From Smittium mucronatum (lineage: Eukaryota > Kickxellomycota > Harpellomycetes > Harpellales > Legeriomycetaceae), in assembly GCA_001953115.1 (NCBI GenBank), contig LSSL01002650.1:1-25468 (forward strand): a stretch of DNA of 25,468 bases. Reading direction: 5' to 3'. The notes beneath the pieces are model-generated. The model saw only the letters and a program-made list of their open reading frames with translations, did not search any database and had not been told where the DNA came from. Both the position numbers and the translations under genes were made by a program. Below are positions 8,104 through 18,713 of the stretch, one piece after another. How positions within the stretch are numbered: position 1 is the first letter of the stretch; every line of letters starts with the position of its first letter.

Positions 8104-8694
8104 TTAAATGGCATTTTCACACCTCGTGGGCTTCAAATGTAGTAGAGATAGCCAATTAAAGGTTTCACCGTGTGGTGTCTCTTTTGATATTTCAGTTTTG
8201 ATTGAGTTGGAATGTAGACAATGTTTTTTCAGATTTAAAAAGTAGAGATTCCCATCATTTGTAGGCAGTCTGATAGGTTCAATAATGGAGGTTTGGAATA
8301 AAGCCATGGACTCCACTGCTTTGTGCTGCATTTTGTTGTATCACAGGAATTGGTGTCGATAAGCAGGAACGTTTCGGCGTTTCACAAGAGTTATGTCCTG
8401 ATAAGAAAGTTCGATATATTTTTTTGGGAAATTTACGTAACATATTTGTGAATATTAATATGAATTGGCATCAAATGGATTGGCTGCATTTGTATAAAAA
8501 GATGTCAGGATAGATAACCAAATTCAGTCTTTCATTCAGGAATTTGTAGCTTAGAAACAGATATTCTATGGAGAGCATATAACGAACACTGCTATAAGAC
8601 ATGTGTTTTTGATAGCCTAATTCTATTGATTTTCGAAACTTCAGCTTCACTAGTTCTTCGTTAACATTCCTTAAAAATTCTTTATTGCAACTCC
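8104..8694 (-). pseudogene. Unrecognised coding relic, minus strand
   Basis: Protein-like sequence runs on the minus strand in at least two frames. From 8692 to about 8476 it reads FLRNVNEELVKLKFRKSIEL ... MLSIEYLFLSYKFLNERL and ends in TGA. From about 8455 it reads KKYIELSYQDITLVKRRNVP...HQFL, then TGA at 8343-8341, then in the same frame MQHKAVESMALF...SIIEPIRLPTNDGNLYFL to TAA at 8104. Splicing 8518-8398 (GTTATC...TTATCAG, 121 nt) would join the two parts in frame and end at the TGA, so a small live gene divergent from the phosphatase is possible. Unspliced, it is a broken ORF. CCTGTGATACAACAAAA around the TGA resembles the retroposon tail at 6407, which favours mobile-element origin. No family was recognised. 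Confidence 0.35.
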
Positions 8695-8759
8695 TTCATT
8701 TTTAGCAATTTGTATTCTATATTTCAAATAGCCCCTACATTCAATTCCACCTTTCGGAT

Positions 8760-10891
8760 ATGTTAAATTCTTTATGCAAATCGAATCTAAGATCAATTTG
8801 TCTCAAAAAAAACTTTAATTTCGTCCACAGTAGATTTCCTTCTCCTCATGGATTTGCTTTAAAGCTCAAATCCCCCCTCCAAGTCAAATATTATAGGTAC
8901 GTTGATTTTTGTCTATTTCCCTATTCATTTAAAATATTTTTTTATTACTCTTTTTGTCTTTCCTGTAACACGCTATATTGTATCTTACGAATGAAAATAA
9001 AATCATATAATAATTAACCAGCTCTTCTCTGTCCGACGCAAAAAATCCTGAAAAGGAACCAGTATTTCCTTATTATGTTGCATATACAGAAGAGGGAACA
9101 GTAAGAGTAGATACTAGAAAAAGTCCCCAATTAATTGGTGTAAAATCTTCTCGAGGTGTTCGGCCCTACAACCAAGATCGTTCAATCTTTAGACCCATTA
9201 GAATCCCAGGAATGGTTGCGGATAGAAGAGACAAGGGAAGTGCACAGGCCATGTTCTTTAGTGTTTTCGATGGGTAAATTTTTATTTTAACTTTCCTCTC
9301 TCTCTTTCCTTTATTTTTAACATCCTTTCTTCCCTTTTTTCTAATCATACTAATATATAACCCCAATTCTTCAAATCTCTAAAATTATAAATTCAGCCAT
9401 GGTGGAGAGGAATGCTCTCAATTTTTGCTCGATAATTTGCATAAAGAAATTTCTTCTGTCAGGAACCAGGATTTGTTTTCAATCGTAGATGGTTATAGAC
9501 ATTTGGGCGAAAGATGGGCAAATTATGTTCCCGAAACTCTAAAAAATATGGTCGACTCATACTCCAAAGAAAAAATCCTGCATTCTTTTCTCACACTTGA
9601 GGAACGATTGACTCTTGCCTTCATCAAAACTGATTTAATGACCTCTCATTTTGATTGGAGTCCAAAGACTGGCTCCACTGCTTGTTCTGTTGTAGTATGG
9701 GATAGCGAAGGATTGCCTTTCTGGTCAAAAGATAGTACTGTTCAACTTACAGTTGCTAATTGTGGTGATTCCAGGGCAATTTTGTGCAACACAGCTGATG
9801 GGGGCCTTGCTCAACCTCTATCCAACCCTCATAGGCCTAGTTTAGTAGAAGAGAGGTCTAGACTTGAAAAATATGGAGCTATTTTCAGTATTGACTCTTA
9901 TGGTGAAGAACGTGCCATGTCAATGGTAGCTAATACTAGGGCATTTGGTGACTGGTTAGTTAAGCCCTTCGGTATCATAGCTGAACCTGAAATAATCTCT
10001 TTGTCTGTCTCCGGAACCGATGCAGCTTTTCTGGTTATAGCTTCGGATGGGATAACTGATGTTTTAACTGATCAAGAAATTGTGGACATCGCAAAAGGTT
10101 GTCCCACCGCTGAAAAGGCTGCAGAAAAGATTTATATTGCTGCCGAAACCCTTAATTCTCAAGATAATATGACAGTTATTGTTGTTAGACTTGCCGGATG
10201 GGATGTCCCAACACTAGCTGATTTAACTAAAGATTTTCGATTGGAAAGAATGAAAAACGCAGAGGAAATGGAGAAATTTCGTGGTTCTATCACGACAAAC
10301 ACTGATAGATTAGAAAGTGAATATAAAGATTTTCTATCCTCTTCAAAATCCAAAAACGACTCAAATAAAAAGCCATCGCTAGTTTCTCCAGATAAATTAC
10401 TGTACAAAATCTTCAATTTGAAATCAAACAAAAAGTTCTTTAGTGATAAAACAAACTCCATATCTTCATTGTCTGGAAATGGTTTCACCCATTCTCCAGA
10501 TAAAAACAAGCTAAGTATTAGAGTTATTGAAGATCGGTTAGCATCGCTTAAGGCTAAGCTCACACTTAAATTGCTAGGTGAAGATATCATTTTGAATCCT
10601 AATGATAGTAGTGACATACTACCCATTGACCAAGCTATGAAGATGTCTATTAAGGTTCTTGGGAAGAGTGATCAGCTCCAAGGTGATCCTAATAAACCCA
10701 CCCAGAAACACGGTGATGTCACTGAGACCAAAAAAAGTTTCTCTTTAGATCAAAATAAATACAATAGTATGAATTCATTCCATTCAAAGTCAGCACACTT
10801 AAAGTATAATATACTGATAAGCTTGGACGAATTGAAGCGCGCCTGGAAACTTCTAGGGATCAGCTCTATACAAACAGGCTCCAAAGATTGA
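8760..10891 (+). CDS. PTC6: Mitochondrial PP2C protein phosphatase, Ptc6/Aup1 type (three exons)
   Basis: Exons 8760-8896, 9022-9273 and 9397-10891 give 627 aa plus TGA, with both introns in phase 2. A PP2C enzyme removes phosphate from Ser/Thr using two metal ions. Visible motifs: NQDR (Asp98), FSVFDGHGG (Asp129, Gly130), GSTA (about 222), ANCGDSRAIL (250-259), ANTRAFGDW (308-316), ASDGITD (Asp347) and SQDNMTVIVV (Asp386), so the metal-binding set is complete. ANTR(A/S)FGD with KP.GI..EP and the following VVVRL..W match yeast Ptc6 better than Ptc1-Ptc4 as I recall them. The first 50 residues hold no Asp or Glu and many Lys/Arg, typical of a mitochondrial presequence; yeast Ptc6 is mitochondrial and linked to pyruvate dehydrogenase and mitophagy. 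Residues about 395-627 are a Ser/Lys-rich extension that I cannot assign. An in-frame TAG at 8703 precedes the ATG. The lipase gene converges on it. Confidence 0.9.
8897..9021 (+). other. Intron 1 of the phosphatase gene
   Basis: 125 nt, TATAG|GTACGT ... TTAACCAG|CTC, phase 2. It joins the presequence exon to the catalytic frame; TAA TAA in the intron blocks read-through. A track-length ORF (8760-9017) that ignores this donor is not the true product. Confidence 0.85.
9274..9396 (+). other. Intron 2 of the phosphatase gene
   Basis: 123 nt, GATGG|GTAAAT ... AATTCAG|CCATGG, phase 2. It splits the invariant DGHGG motif between Gly130 and His131. A perfect TACTAAT branch-point box lies at 9348-9354. 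Confidence 0.92.
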
Positions 10892-11844
10892 GGTCTTTCC
10901 TTTTAATACTTCGATCTTAATCTCACAATGATCCATATATAATATTATTCGTCCTATTTTGTTGAATCTACAAATTGCTCTAATTTTGTAAATTATTCTG
11001 TTCTCTTTTATGGAAACAAGCCTTTCCTTATCTTTTCCGATGTCCACTCCAATGCCTTATAATTGTTATAACTTGCCATCATTTAAAGTTTTTTCGAAAA
11101 ATTACCTTAGAAAAATGCGGGTTATGAATTAAAATAATTTTTTTTAATAAATATAACATTAATTGAAGGTCTAGTAAACGAGGTGCCATAGATTATTGTT
11201 TTTATGTGATTTATCGATTTGAATCTAGAATCGGAGCTTTTTACCTATAGTTTTTATAGTCTTATGTGTTTGTTGCAACCTCATCCACTTTAACCTAATC
11301 GTTACGTCTGCCAAATAGTAGATATATACAAAAGTGACATAATCTTTCCTCACATAAAGATTCATGTTACGCAAATAGTATTTACAACACAATGGTAGGA
11401 TTTTGATTGCTAATTTATTAAAAGTTTAGTGATAAAGAATTATTCGTCAAAAAATAACACACGAATTGAATTTTTATTTAAATTATGAATTTGACATTTT
11501 TTAATTTATAAGACAGAAATCAATATTATCGAGATCTCTAATTAAACAAATACCTGATTGCAAAATAGAAAATCCGAAATTAAAAAAAATGCATATGGAC
11601 AGGAGGGAGATTTATTTTTGCATATGTAATCGATATCACAGGAACAGTGGCAAAACACTTGAATCAAAATAGAAATTATCAGGGAAAAGTTTGAGGGGTG
11701 AGCGCTGGAGATTAGGATAGGACGATGAGTGGCGCTACAACATAATCTATTGTATCCATTTTTAAAAAAGAAAACCAGTTCCATTTAACAGTACCATCAT
11801 TTGAAGAATAACTAATATCCCCTCTATGTAATTAAATTTTCGCT
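10892..11844. other. Convergent 3' region between phosphatase and lipase genes
   Basis: No gene. AATAAA on the plus strand at 11146-11151 could serve the phosphatase mRNA. On the minus strand AATAAA lies at 11616-11611, about 230 nt after the lipase stop. An open frame at 11542-11784 on the minus strand has no recognisable features and lies in the lipase 3' UTR. Confidence 0.6.
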
Positions 11845-14800
11845 TTAATCAAAGTCATGGTTGTTTAACAAATGATGAATAACAGGGATCCCACGATTGT
11901 TACTACCCTCTCTTCTGACAATTATTTGATGATGGGCATCATACTCGAACTTAACTGCTACAATCCTCCAGCAAATACATGTATGCCAATTTTGTGCCAT
12001 TTTTTGTATCCAAGCAGCACTTCTACTGTTATCTGAGTCTGCTATGCCAAAAGGCGCAATGTATGAAATGTCTTTAGACGCGAAGTCATCCCTGGTCCGA
12101 TTTGGATAATTTAATATTTCTGGTGAATCAACGAATGGAAAACTTTTGTTCCTATGATTAATTGGTAATTTAGAATTACTTTTTGAGTGATTTTCGACTA
12201 GGCTAAAAGATCTATGAAAAGGCGAATCGGATGCTATTTCAGATTTACTGGGGGGAAAATTGATAGAAGTTGGTTTTTCGACAGTGTTATTTAAGGGACC
12301 GATAGATAAATGAGATTCAATAAATTTTTTGTTATTTTCTTCAAAAATATTAGTGGGGATTTCTGATTTTATTTCTGATTTATCTTTTAATTGGATTTCA
12401 GATTTTGTGGAAATAAAATCAGAAAGCGCAGAATGCCTAAGATCCAAACTTCGGCTGAGATATCCCCCAGGCAAATCAGAGTAAGATAAATGGTCAGAAT
12501 CCAAACTATTAGACTTATTAATGGTAAATAAAGGGTCAGAACAGGGAAAGTTATTAAAGAGAGGATCTGCTTCAGGTACTTCTTGATCATAAACAATAGT
12601 GGATTTAGAGCTGTTATAATCAAGAGCCCACAATTTATACTCCCGTTTTTGCGTTAAAAGCGAATAGTTTGAAAGCTCATATAGATCTGTTTCTTTTTTG
12701 GATATTGCGTTTTCGATCCCAGCATTACCTCCAGAGAACGAAGCTTTTATTACTGATTCATCTATAGAAGCAGAAAAAATTCTTGGCTGATCTGAATCCG
12801 ACGAAGAGCCATTATTTTTAGGGCCTGAGAAAGGGAGATTATATTGAGGATCAAAAGAGTTTCCAGGACGGGTGGTTTTCTTATTGGTCTCGTGTTCTAC
12901 TCCTGGAACAGAAGGACCAGATTCTCTTAAAACCAAATGGTCTCTCTCTTTGTCGATCAACCCTAAAACGCTCAAAGCATTTCTAAATAAAGAAAATAAC
13001 GGATTGATTAAGACCTGAACGGGCCAAGGGCTCAAGGCGGAAGAAACTGTTGAGTAGTCTGCCAAAAGTGGGGATTTAGGGCTGTTATATTTTTGTTCAA
13101 GATCAGAACTAGAGTTGAAGTTTTTTTCAGAATCAAGGCTAAATCCATCTTTTCTTTGTGACAACGATCTTTCAGAAAAAATATTGCTTGACATTTCATA
13201 ATCACTGTTACGTAGCAAATCTGTATTATATTGGTAGTCTTCTTGGGTGAAATCCAAGTCTTCTTGGATACTTTTTGGATCGAGAAGGATACTAGAAGTT
13301 AGGAAACCCACCTCCCAATCGGATTTAGTATTAGCATATGCAGTATGAAATTTAAATAGCCTTAGAGACTTATGAGCTGCTGAATTCGGATTGCTTAATT
13401 TGAAGATATATGTTTCAGTGAATAAACCTGGTCTAACGTCAAGATATTGAACAGAGGTTGAAGAGTTATTTGGATATTCCTTGGAGTCATAAAAACTATC
13501 TGGTGCATTATCAACATATTTACTGTTTATTAGATTATTTTTATCGAGATTTCCATGCACAAGACAAAAGTCTTTTGAACATGTTTGATCTTTGATATTT
13601 TGACTTTGATGGACACTATCGCCTGAATGAAGTTCTGGATCACATTCAAAGCTATTAAGAGGCTCATCTTCATACCGATCCATATTTCCTAGCAATAAAT
13701 CCTGACCTGTTTGGCGAAGTATTCCCCATGAGCAAGCCCATTGGGCTACATTGCCTAATTCGAATATCCCAAGCCATGGCGAAGCAAGAGATATGAAATT
13801 AATGGGTTTAAATATTTGAAAGAATCTATAGCTAGTAGCGATGCTTAAGTGTTCTATCGAACTAACATTATATAAACCACCGAGAGAATGTCCAATAAAT
13901 GAAATTCGATGATTTGGAGCTAGTTCATTGTTACATCTGGATTTATACCATTCCTCATTTTCGAACCAAAATACCAACTCCATGATCCTGTTGGCAATTC
14001 TTTTACCGCCAGCTTCGATCCCATCAACCGTTTTTCCATGGTTGACATCATGAGTTAAAAGGACTACTCGACGGTTTTCGTTGGCGCCAAGTTTTTTTCT
14101 TTTAATATTAGATTTGAGTAGCAGCTGCTCGTGTAAATAAAGAAGATCTAATCTGGAGCCATGAATACCATGAGATAAAACTACGAGATGAATTCCTGGT
14201 TCAGACTCATCTTTAAATATTGAGGGATCGGGCAGTTGAAAAAGCGAAGCGGTATCGTCGGTGAGGCTTAATTTAGCTGATGTGCTAGAGATGTCTTGGA
14301 AATTTGAGCGAGAGGCTTTTACATTTATTTTGAAGGAAACAGCAGCGGGTGGAAGAATAACTTCACTTATAGCGCTGATAGTGTATTTGAATTTCAATTG
14401 CAAGGAACCGTCTTCACCAACAGATATCCGGGTATCTTTTTTACCAGAAACCCAATCTTCAACTTCCTGTTTAACCAACTCTTGCAAAGGAACACTAGTG
14501 CCCCAAGAACCACTACATAGTATAGCAAGACAAGAAGCAGGCTTTTCTTTTAACCTGGGAGTCTTAGAGTGATTTTTTTGAGAAATAAAGGAATCAGAAT
14601 TTATAACGCTATTAGATTTATTTGATCCTTTGTCAAATTTGGAGGATTTTTTAGTTTTGGGCAATTTAAATGGAGTTTTATTATCGATATCCGGCTTTAT
14701 TAGCACTGAAAGCGAATAGGGCCCTTCTTTTTTTAGTAGAGACAAATTTTTGTGTATTGGGGAAGTGTTGATTGCCGTTATAATGATTTTTCTGGGAACG

Positions 14801-15117
14801 GAACCCAGATTCCAGCCTTTAAAAGAATTTTCGAGAGAATTTGAGACAGATGACAGTTTTGGGATTTCAGAATTCGTAAGATCGGGGTTGAAACTATTGC
14901 TGGTACTTTCGAATTTGCGGGGTTTTTCCAAGATATAATCCTGACTTCCAAAAACAGTTTTTCCATCAATAACTTCGCAAGGCAGATCTATCGTTAAAGA
15001 TAATCTATATCTACAAATATCCCCGATTGACAGAGAACCATAAACTTCATCTAAGATAACATCTTCTGGATCTGGGTTTAATAAATTTTGTGCAGTGGAA
15101 ACTAGCAATGATGACAT
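11845..15117 (-). CDS. DUF676 (Rog1-type) serine lipase, 1090 aa
   Basis: Single exon, ATG at 15117-15115, TAA at 11847-11845. The open frame extends four codons upstream but only to a TTG; an in-frame TAA lies 18 bases before that. DUF676 proteins are alpha/beta-hydrolase lipases; yeast Rog1 is a monoacylglycerol lipase and Lpl1 a phospholipase. Residues about 309-322 (HLVVLSHGIHGS) form the oxyanion-side strand and loop. FIGHSLGG (407-414) holds the nucleophile, about Ser411. LFKFHTAYAN..SDWEVGF.TS (about 587-609) corresponds to the conserved YAN..D segment with the likely acid Asp. The extreme C-terminus has WR.VAV.F.YDAH.QIIVRR with a candidate catalytic His at about 1062-1063. Between about 640 and 1030 lies a Ser/Asn/Asp-rich, probably disordered insert, making it clearly longer than yeast Rog1. 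The N-terminal domain (LSIGDICRYRLSLTID) also fits the family. No membrane span. The exact paralogue is unclear. Confidence 0.9.
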   Translation of the reverse strand: MSSLLVSTAQNLLNPDPEDVILDEVYGSLSIGDICRYRLSLTIDLPCEVIDGKTVFGSQDYILEKPRKFESTSNSFNPDLTNSEIPKLSSVSNSLENSFKGWNLGSVPRKIIITAINTSPIHKNLSLLKKEGPYSLSVLIKPDIDNKTPFKLPKTKKSSKFDKGSNKSNSVINSDSFISQKNHSKTPRLKEKPASCLAILCSGSWGTSVPLQELVKQEVEDWVSGKKDTRISVGEDGSLQLKFKYTISAISEVILPPAAVSFKINVKASRSNFQDISSTSAKLSLTDDTASLFQLPDPSIFKDESEPGIHLVVLSHGIHGSRLDLLYLHEQLLLKSNIKRKKLGANENRRVVLLTHDVNHGKTVDGIEAGGKRIANRIMELVFWFENEEWYKSRCNNELAPNHRISFIGHSLGGLYNVSSIEHLSIATSYRFFQIFKPINFISLASPWLGIFELGNVAQWACSWGILRQTGQDLLLGNMDRYEDEPLNSFECDPELHSGDSVHQSQNIKDQTCSKDFCLVHGNLDKNNLINSKYVDNAPDSFYDSKEYPNNSSTSVQYLDVRPGLFTETYIFKLSNPNSAAHKSLRLFKFHTAYANTKSDWEVGFLTSSILLDPKSIQEDLDFTQEDYQYNTDLLRNSDYEMSSNIFSERSLSQRKDGFSLDSEKNFNSSSDLEQKYNSPKSPLLADYSTVSSALSPWPVQVLINPLFSLFRNALSVLGLIDKERDHLVLRESGPSVPGVEHETNKKTTRPGNSFDPQYNLPFSGPKNNGSSSDSDQPRIFSASIDESVIKASFSGGNAGIENAISKKETDLYELSNYSLLTQKREYKLWALDYNSSKSTIVYDQEVPEADPLFNNFPCSDPLFTINKSNSLDSDHLSYSDLPGGYLSRSLDLRHSALSDFISTKSEIQLKDKSEIKSEIPTNIFEENNKKFIESHLSIGPLNNTVEKPTSINFPPSKSEIASDSPFHRSFSLVENHSKSNSKLPINHRNKSFPFVDSPEILNYPNRTRDDFASKDISYIAPFGIADSDNSRSAAWIQKMAQNWHTCICWRIVAVKFEYDAHHQIIVRREGSNNRGIPVIHHLLNNHDFD

Positions 15118-15937
15118 CTCTGGAATCAAAGGTATAGTCAGATATTATTATAAGGGAATAAAATAGAAAAGGCAGGATAATAACATTTGAAATAAAACAT
15201 GTAAATAAAATACTCATTAAGTGCTTCCTATAAGTAATGTTATTATATGAAAAATAAATTAGTTTAGGGATTGTGATTACCTATGCCGATTCGCAACACA
15301 AGATTAGTTGGTGAATATTAGGATGATGTTTGTAAAAAATTGATACAAAATATCAAAATAGCAGAAAATAGGGAAAACGTAGTAATGAAATAGTTGAGAT
15401 TAATTAAGAGCTATGAAAAAAGATCGGAAAATATGATTGGAATTCGTTGAAGAAGAATGTAATAAAAGAATTGCACATACAGTTCAAATTATTTTGGGTT
15501 AAAATAAGTAACTTTGATTTATAAAAAATTAATGCTAGATATTTTTAGAGTGAAATATTCTGTCTTTTTTTCACTGGCTTTTATTGGCAAAATAATTTTG
15601 AAATATTCTGCCACTCCTGTTTTTCATTCCAAAACAAATTAAATTCTATTTTGAAAATCACGGTACCCAGAGATATTCTAGCCAGTAATAACTTGCTAAA
15701 CTGTAATAAAAGCAGGTTTGGTTTTTTTAGACTATTTTGTAATTGCCTAAATAGAATTTGTCTTTTTCAGATTCTATGGAGAGCATGCAGCCAATAAATG
15801 CCTATTTAATCTTAATCCACTGACGTTTTTGGAGCATATGTTGCTCCAACGTACCAAATCAAAATTAAATCCAATGGAAATGCATAAATGAGGCTGGTAT
15901 GAAAGTTTTTTTTCTCTAAATCTACCAAATAGACTTA

Positions 15938-16165
15938 TTAGTAAATACTATAATCCAAATTACGCATAATGAAAAGTATGCTGAGTAAGCACCTATGTAA
16001 AACCATATATTTGAAATCCTGATTAAGCGGTTCTAATAAGCTACTCATTTCAATATTTTCCTCATATTTTTGAAAAAAAATTATAAATTTTATAGTTGCA
16101 AACCTAGGATTGGTGAAGAAAATGACAATAACCAATCCAGCAAGGATATCAGTCCCCCGAGACAT
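15938..16165 (-). pseudogene. Small ORF with Pmp3-like N-terminus
   Basis: A 75-codon ORF from ATG at 16165. The first 16 residues (MSRGTDILAGLVIVIF) resemble the start of fungal Pmp3/RCI2 membrane peptides, small two-span proteolipids of about 55 aa involved in membrane potential and stress. The expected continuation (FPP..V and the second span with a P-G-HAWY motif) is absent in all three frames downstream. Either a fragment, a gene with an unseen second exon, or coincidence. Confidence 0.25.
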
Positions 16166-17017
16166 AGAAGATAAGGCTTATTAAAATCACGTTAGTCCTC
16201 TGATATCAATAATAATATATCATTCATTCTCATGGAGATATTCCTAGTTACATACCAGTTTTAATCAACCTTGCTTTTTCTTTGGTTAAATATCATACTT
16301 TCTTTAATAAAATTCGTAAATTAGGTTAACTATTCTGGTAGATCATTTATATGTTTAAACCAAAATTCAATATTGCGATGTATCTTATAAGATTAGCAAC
16401 TTATATTGAAAAACGCGTTGTAGATTCATGGAGACATATTGTACAGGTGTTGAATTTTTATCAGCACTTTAATGATTGAACTTTAATAAATGTTCGATTA
16501 TCTAACCAAGGCTATTTCCATTAATAATTAAAATAATGCATAGTGGTTGTAGCCCCATCAATTTAATATACTTAAAACAACTCCAGAGTTACAATTCTTA
16601 CAATGTGATTAATCCAAATCTTACATACTTATCTTCAGCCTAGTCAAGGATTTTTATTAGCTCCAAGATGTCTAACCCTTCTATCTTTTAACGATTTTAA
16701 AAAAGTGATATAAATATATGTATATCTTAATAATTTTTCTTTATAATTTAGTTTTTTACAGATTCAAAAGCTATTTCTTTCGAATATCTCATTATATATA
16801 CGGGTCTATGCTGATCTTTTTATGTCTAACCCCTTTCACATTTGAGATGGGATTTTCCTAAAATAGTTTAAATTTAAATTTAAATTCTATTTTTGAAAAT
16901 TTTAGATTTTATAACAACAATAAAGGTTTATACTCTTCTTTGATGGCCAAAGTTTAACATAGCAATTAATCACTATTTTATATGAACTGTGGTCATAAAA
17001 TATCATATTCTGGTCTT

Positions 17018-17036
17018 TATATATATATATATATAT
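17018..17036. repeat. TA dinucleotide microsatellite
   Basis: About nine uninterrupted TA units in an otherwise gene-free stretch. Confidence 0.9.
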
Positions 17037-17504
17037 TTATAAATTTCCAGATAGTAGTGTTGATAACAATGTAAAAGAATAAAGATATATTGTTAAAATA
17101 ATAGATCTGGGATTTATTTTAAGCTTTAAAAAAGAACGAAATTCATTAACTATACATAATAGAAAGTGAAAAGGGTTTTTGGTATATAATAAAAACGTCA
17201 AAAAAGTAATTATCTACAAAATTACAACTAGAAAGTTGGTGCATAACAGCTTAGGGTATTTTTTTAATTAATAAATATCTCTTTATATTTTATAATAGGG
17301 AAAAAATATATATGGCTACAATGAAGAAAAAAAACAACCACCCAATCTAGATAGTGGTTTAATCAAAACAGATCTAAGGTTTTTTTGATAACCAAGATAA
17401 TATTAATATCATAATTTTATTACGAACAGGTAAATACTTAAAGATTATTTAAGCTTTGTAATAGAAAATTCTATACATTCAGTCTCATAACTACACTTTT
17501 TCTA

Positions 17505-17680
17505 GTGCAATTTGGAAAAATGTGAGATTAAATAAATCATAAGTGAATGCAATTCAGAAAAAGTGAAAGCAAATGAAAAATAAGTAAAAATTAATTCGAA
17601 ATCAGTGAATAAAATTCGGTCTTAGTGCATCCAATTACGATAAAAGAAAATATAAATCGGAAAAAAGTGATTTTAAATTG
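17505..17680 (+). repeat. Degenerate short repeats next to the MULE
   Basis: Five imperfect copies of a core AATTCRGAAAAAGTGAWT, beginning at about 17507, 17549, 17592, 17613 and 17654, unevenly spaced by 20-45 bases. They lie 60 bp outside the left end of the Mutator-like element. No coding potential. This may be an old minisatellite. Confidence 0.4.
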
Positions 17681-17742
17681 GTTTAAGCTATAAAATGACG
17701 AAGATTTATACGTCAATTATATGTTTACTTTTAGGGAAAAAA

Positions 17743-17856
17743 GGTTAAACCTTTATCATCACTAAAATATCTACCTATAAGACCGAAATATCAAATTTGC
17801 CACTTATAATTGCTTTTCCATCACCAAAATTTCTTTTCAACAGCATTTTATATCAC
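17743..17856. repeat. Left terminal inverted repeat of the MULE
   Basis: 114 bp, outer end GGTTAAACCTTTATCATCAC, inner end ATATCAC. It pairs without gaps with 20568-20681. Mismatches (16) cluster at repeat positions 31-40 and 71-80; two 10-bp blocks are unchanged. Confidence 0.92.
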
Positions 17857-18713
17857 AAAATAAATTATTATGTAACCATTGGCCATTATTGTTATTATAT
17901 TCAAATTGAAACCAATTTTTTTTTTCTCAATGAATTGCCTTTTGAGTAAAGTTTGAGTGATCATATTTTCAATTTAATAAAGAAAAGAGATAAGAAATCT
18001 CTTGCTTTTTCCGAAATAATAAAAATAAATCAACGATTATCATTTATTGTTCCTATATACCACAAAAACTTATTATTAGTGTAATAAATCCAATAATATA
18101 ACCACAAATTAATTATATTTCATTTATATACCATTTTTTAAAATATTTTCAATCTATCTTAAATATATATATAGATATTTGCATAAAAATAAAATAGTTA
18201 TTAGAATTTATATACTTTAACGGGTTTGAAATCCAATTCACTGGATGAAATTAGCTTTTATAATATATATAAAGATAAGTATACAAATCTAAAGTTTGTC
18301 TAGAAGTATAAATTTTTCTTTAAGACAAAAAAATTTATCTTACCATATTAACAGGTCGAATTATTTTAATATTCTCATTTAGTGCTATAACTTTAGAATA
18401 CTAATAAGCTTAAGTTAAATTGAGTTTAATTCAATTTAATTTTTAAAAAATTCAAAGAAATAACTATTTTTTTATACGTATAACTATTAGATTTACAAAT
18501 CTGAATCTCATCGCAATCAGTATAAAATGCGATGCGGACCGAAAAATTAATTCTTTTAATATGTAATATACTAACACAAATATCAATTTTTTATATATAA
18601 AAGGTAATTATAAATTTTATTTATTTTGTTAGGATTCATATCCGATATAATTAAATATCGAAAGCGTTTTATTTCATAATTTAAATTTTAAATGATAAAA
18701 TAACAATTAAAAA

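Larger units (their letters stand above)
15130..17504. other. Long intergenic stretch with two weak coding hints
   Basis: Mostly A/T-rich and stop-filled. Two items stand out. (a) Plus strand, 15541-15888: an open stretch ending ...LNCNKS at 15716, a possible intron (CAG|GTTTGG ... TTGTCTTTTTCAG, 15717-15772) and a 38-codon continuation FYGEHAANKCLFNLNPLTFL... to TGA. (b) Minus strand, 16165-15938: a 75-codon ORF. Neither is assigned. Upstream sequences of the lipase gene lie at 15130-15500. An inverted repeat TTGGAGCA-TATGT-TGCTCCAA lies near 15829. Confidence 0.4.

Noticed and set aside
10159..10626. 155-codon minus-strand frame
   Set aside because: Antisense to the third phosphatase exon, which carries clear PP2C motifs and a continuous frame.
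14261..14572. 103-codon plus-strand frame
   Set aside because: Antisense to the lipase gene within its N-terminal half.
15115..15129. Lipase start four codons further upstream
   Set aside because: The upstream codon is TTG, not ATG. The first ATG after the in-frame TAA is at 15117, and the N-terminal domain is complete from there.
15829..15849. Hairpin TTGGAGCA-TATGT-TGCTCCAA as terminator or RNA element
   Set aside because: The 8-bp stem is real, but it stands alone without a U tract or a conserved partner, and its position in a gap of unknown transcription gives it no role I can support.
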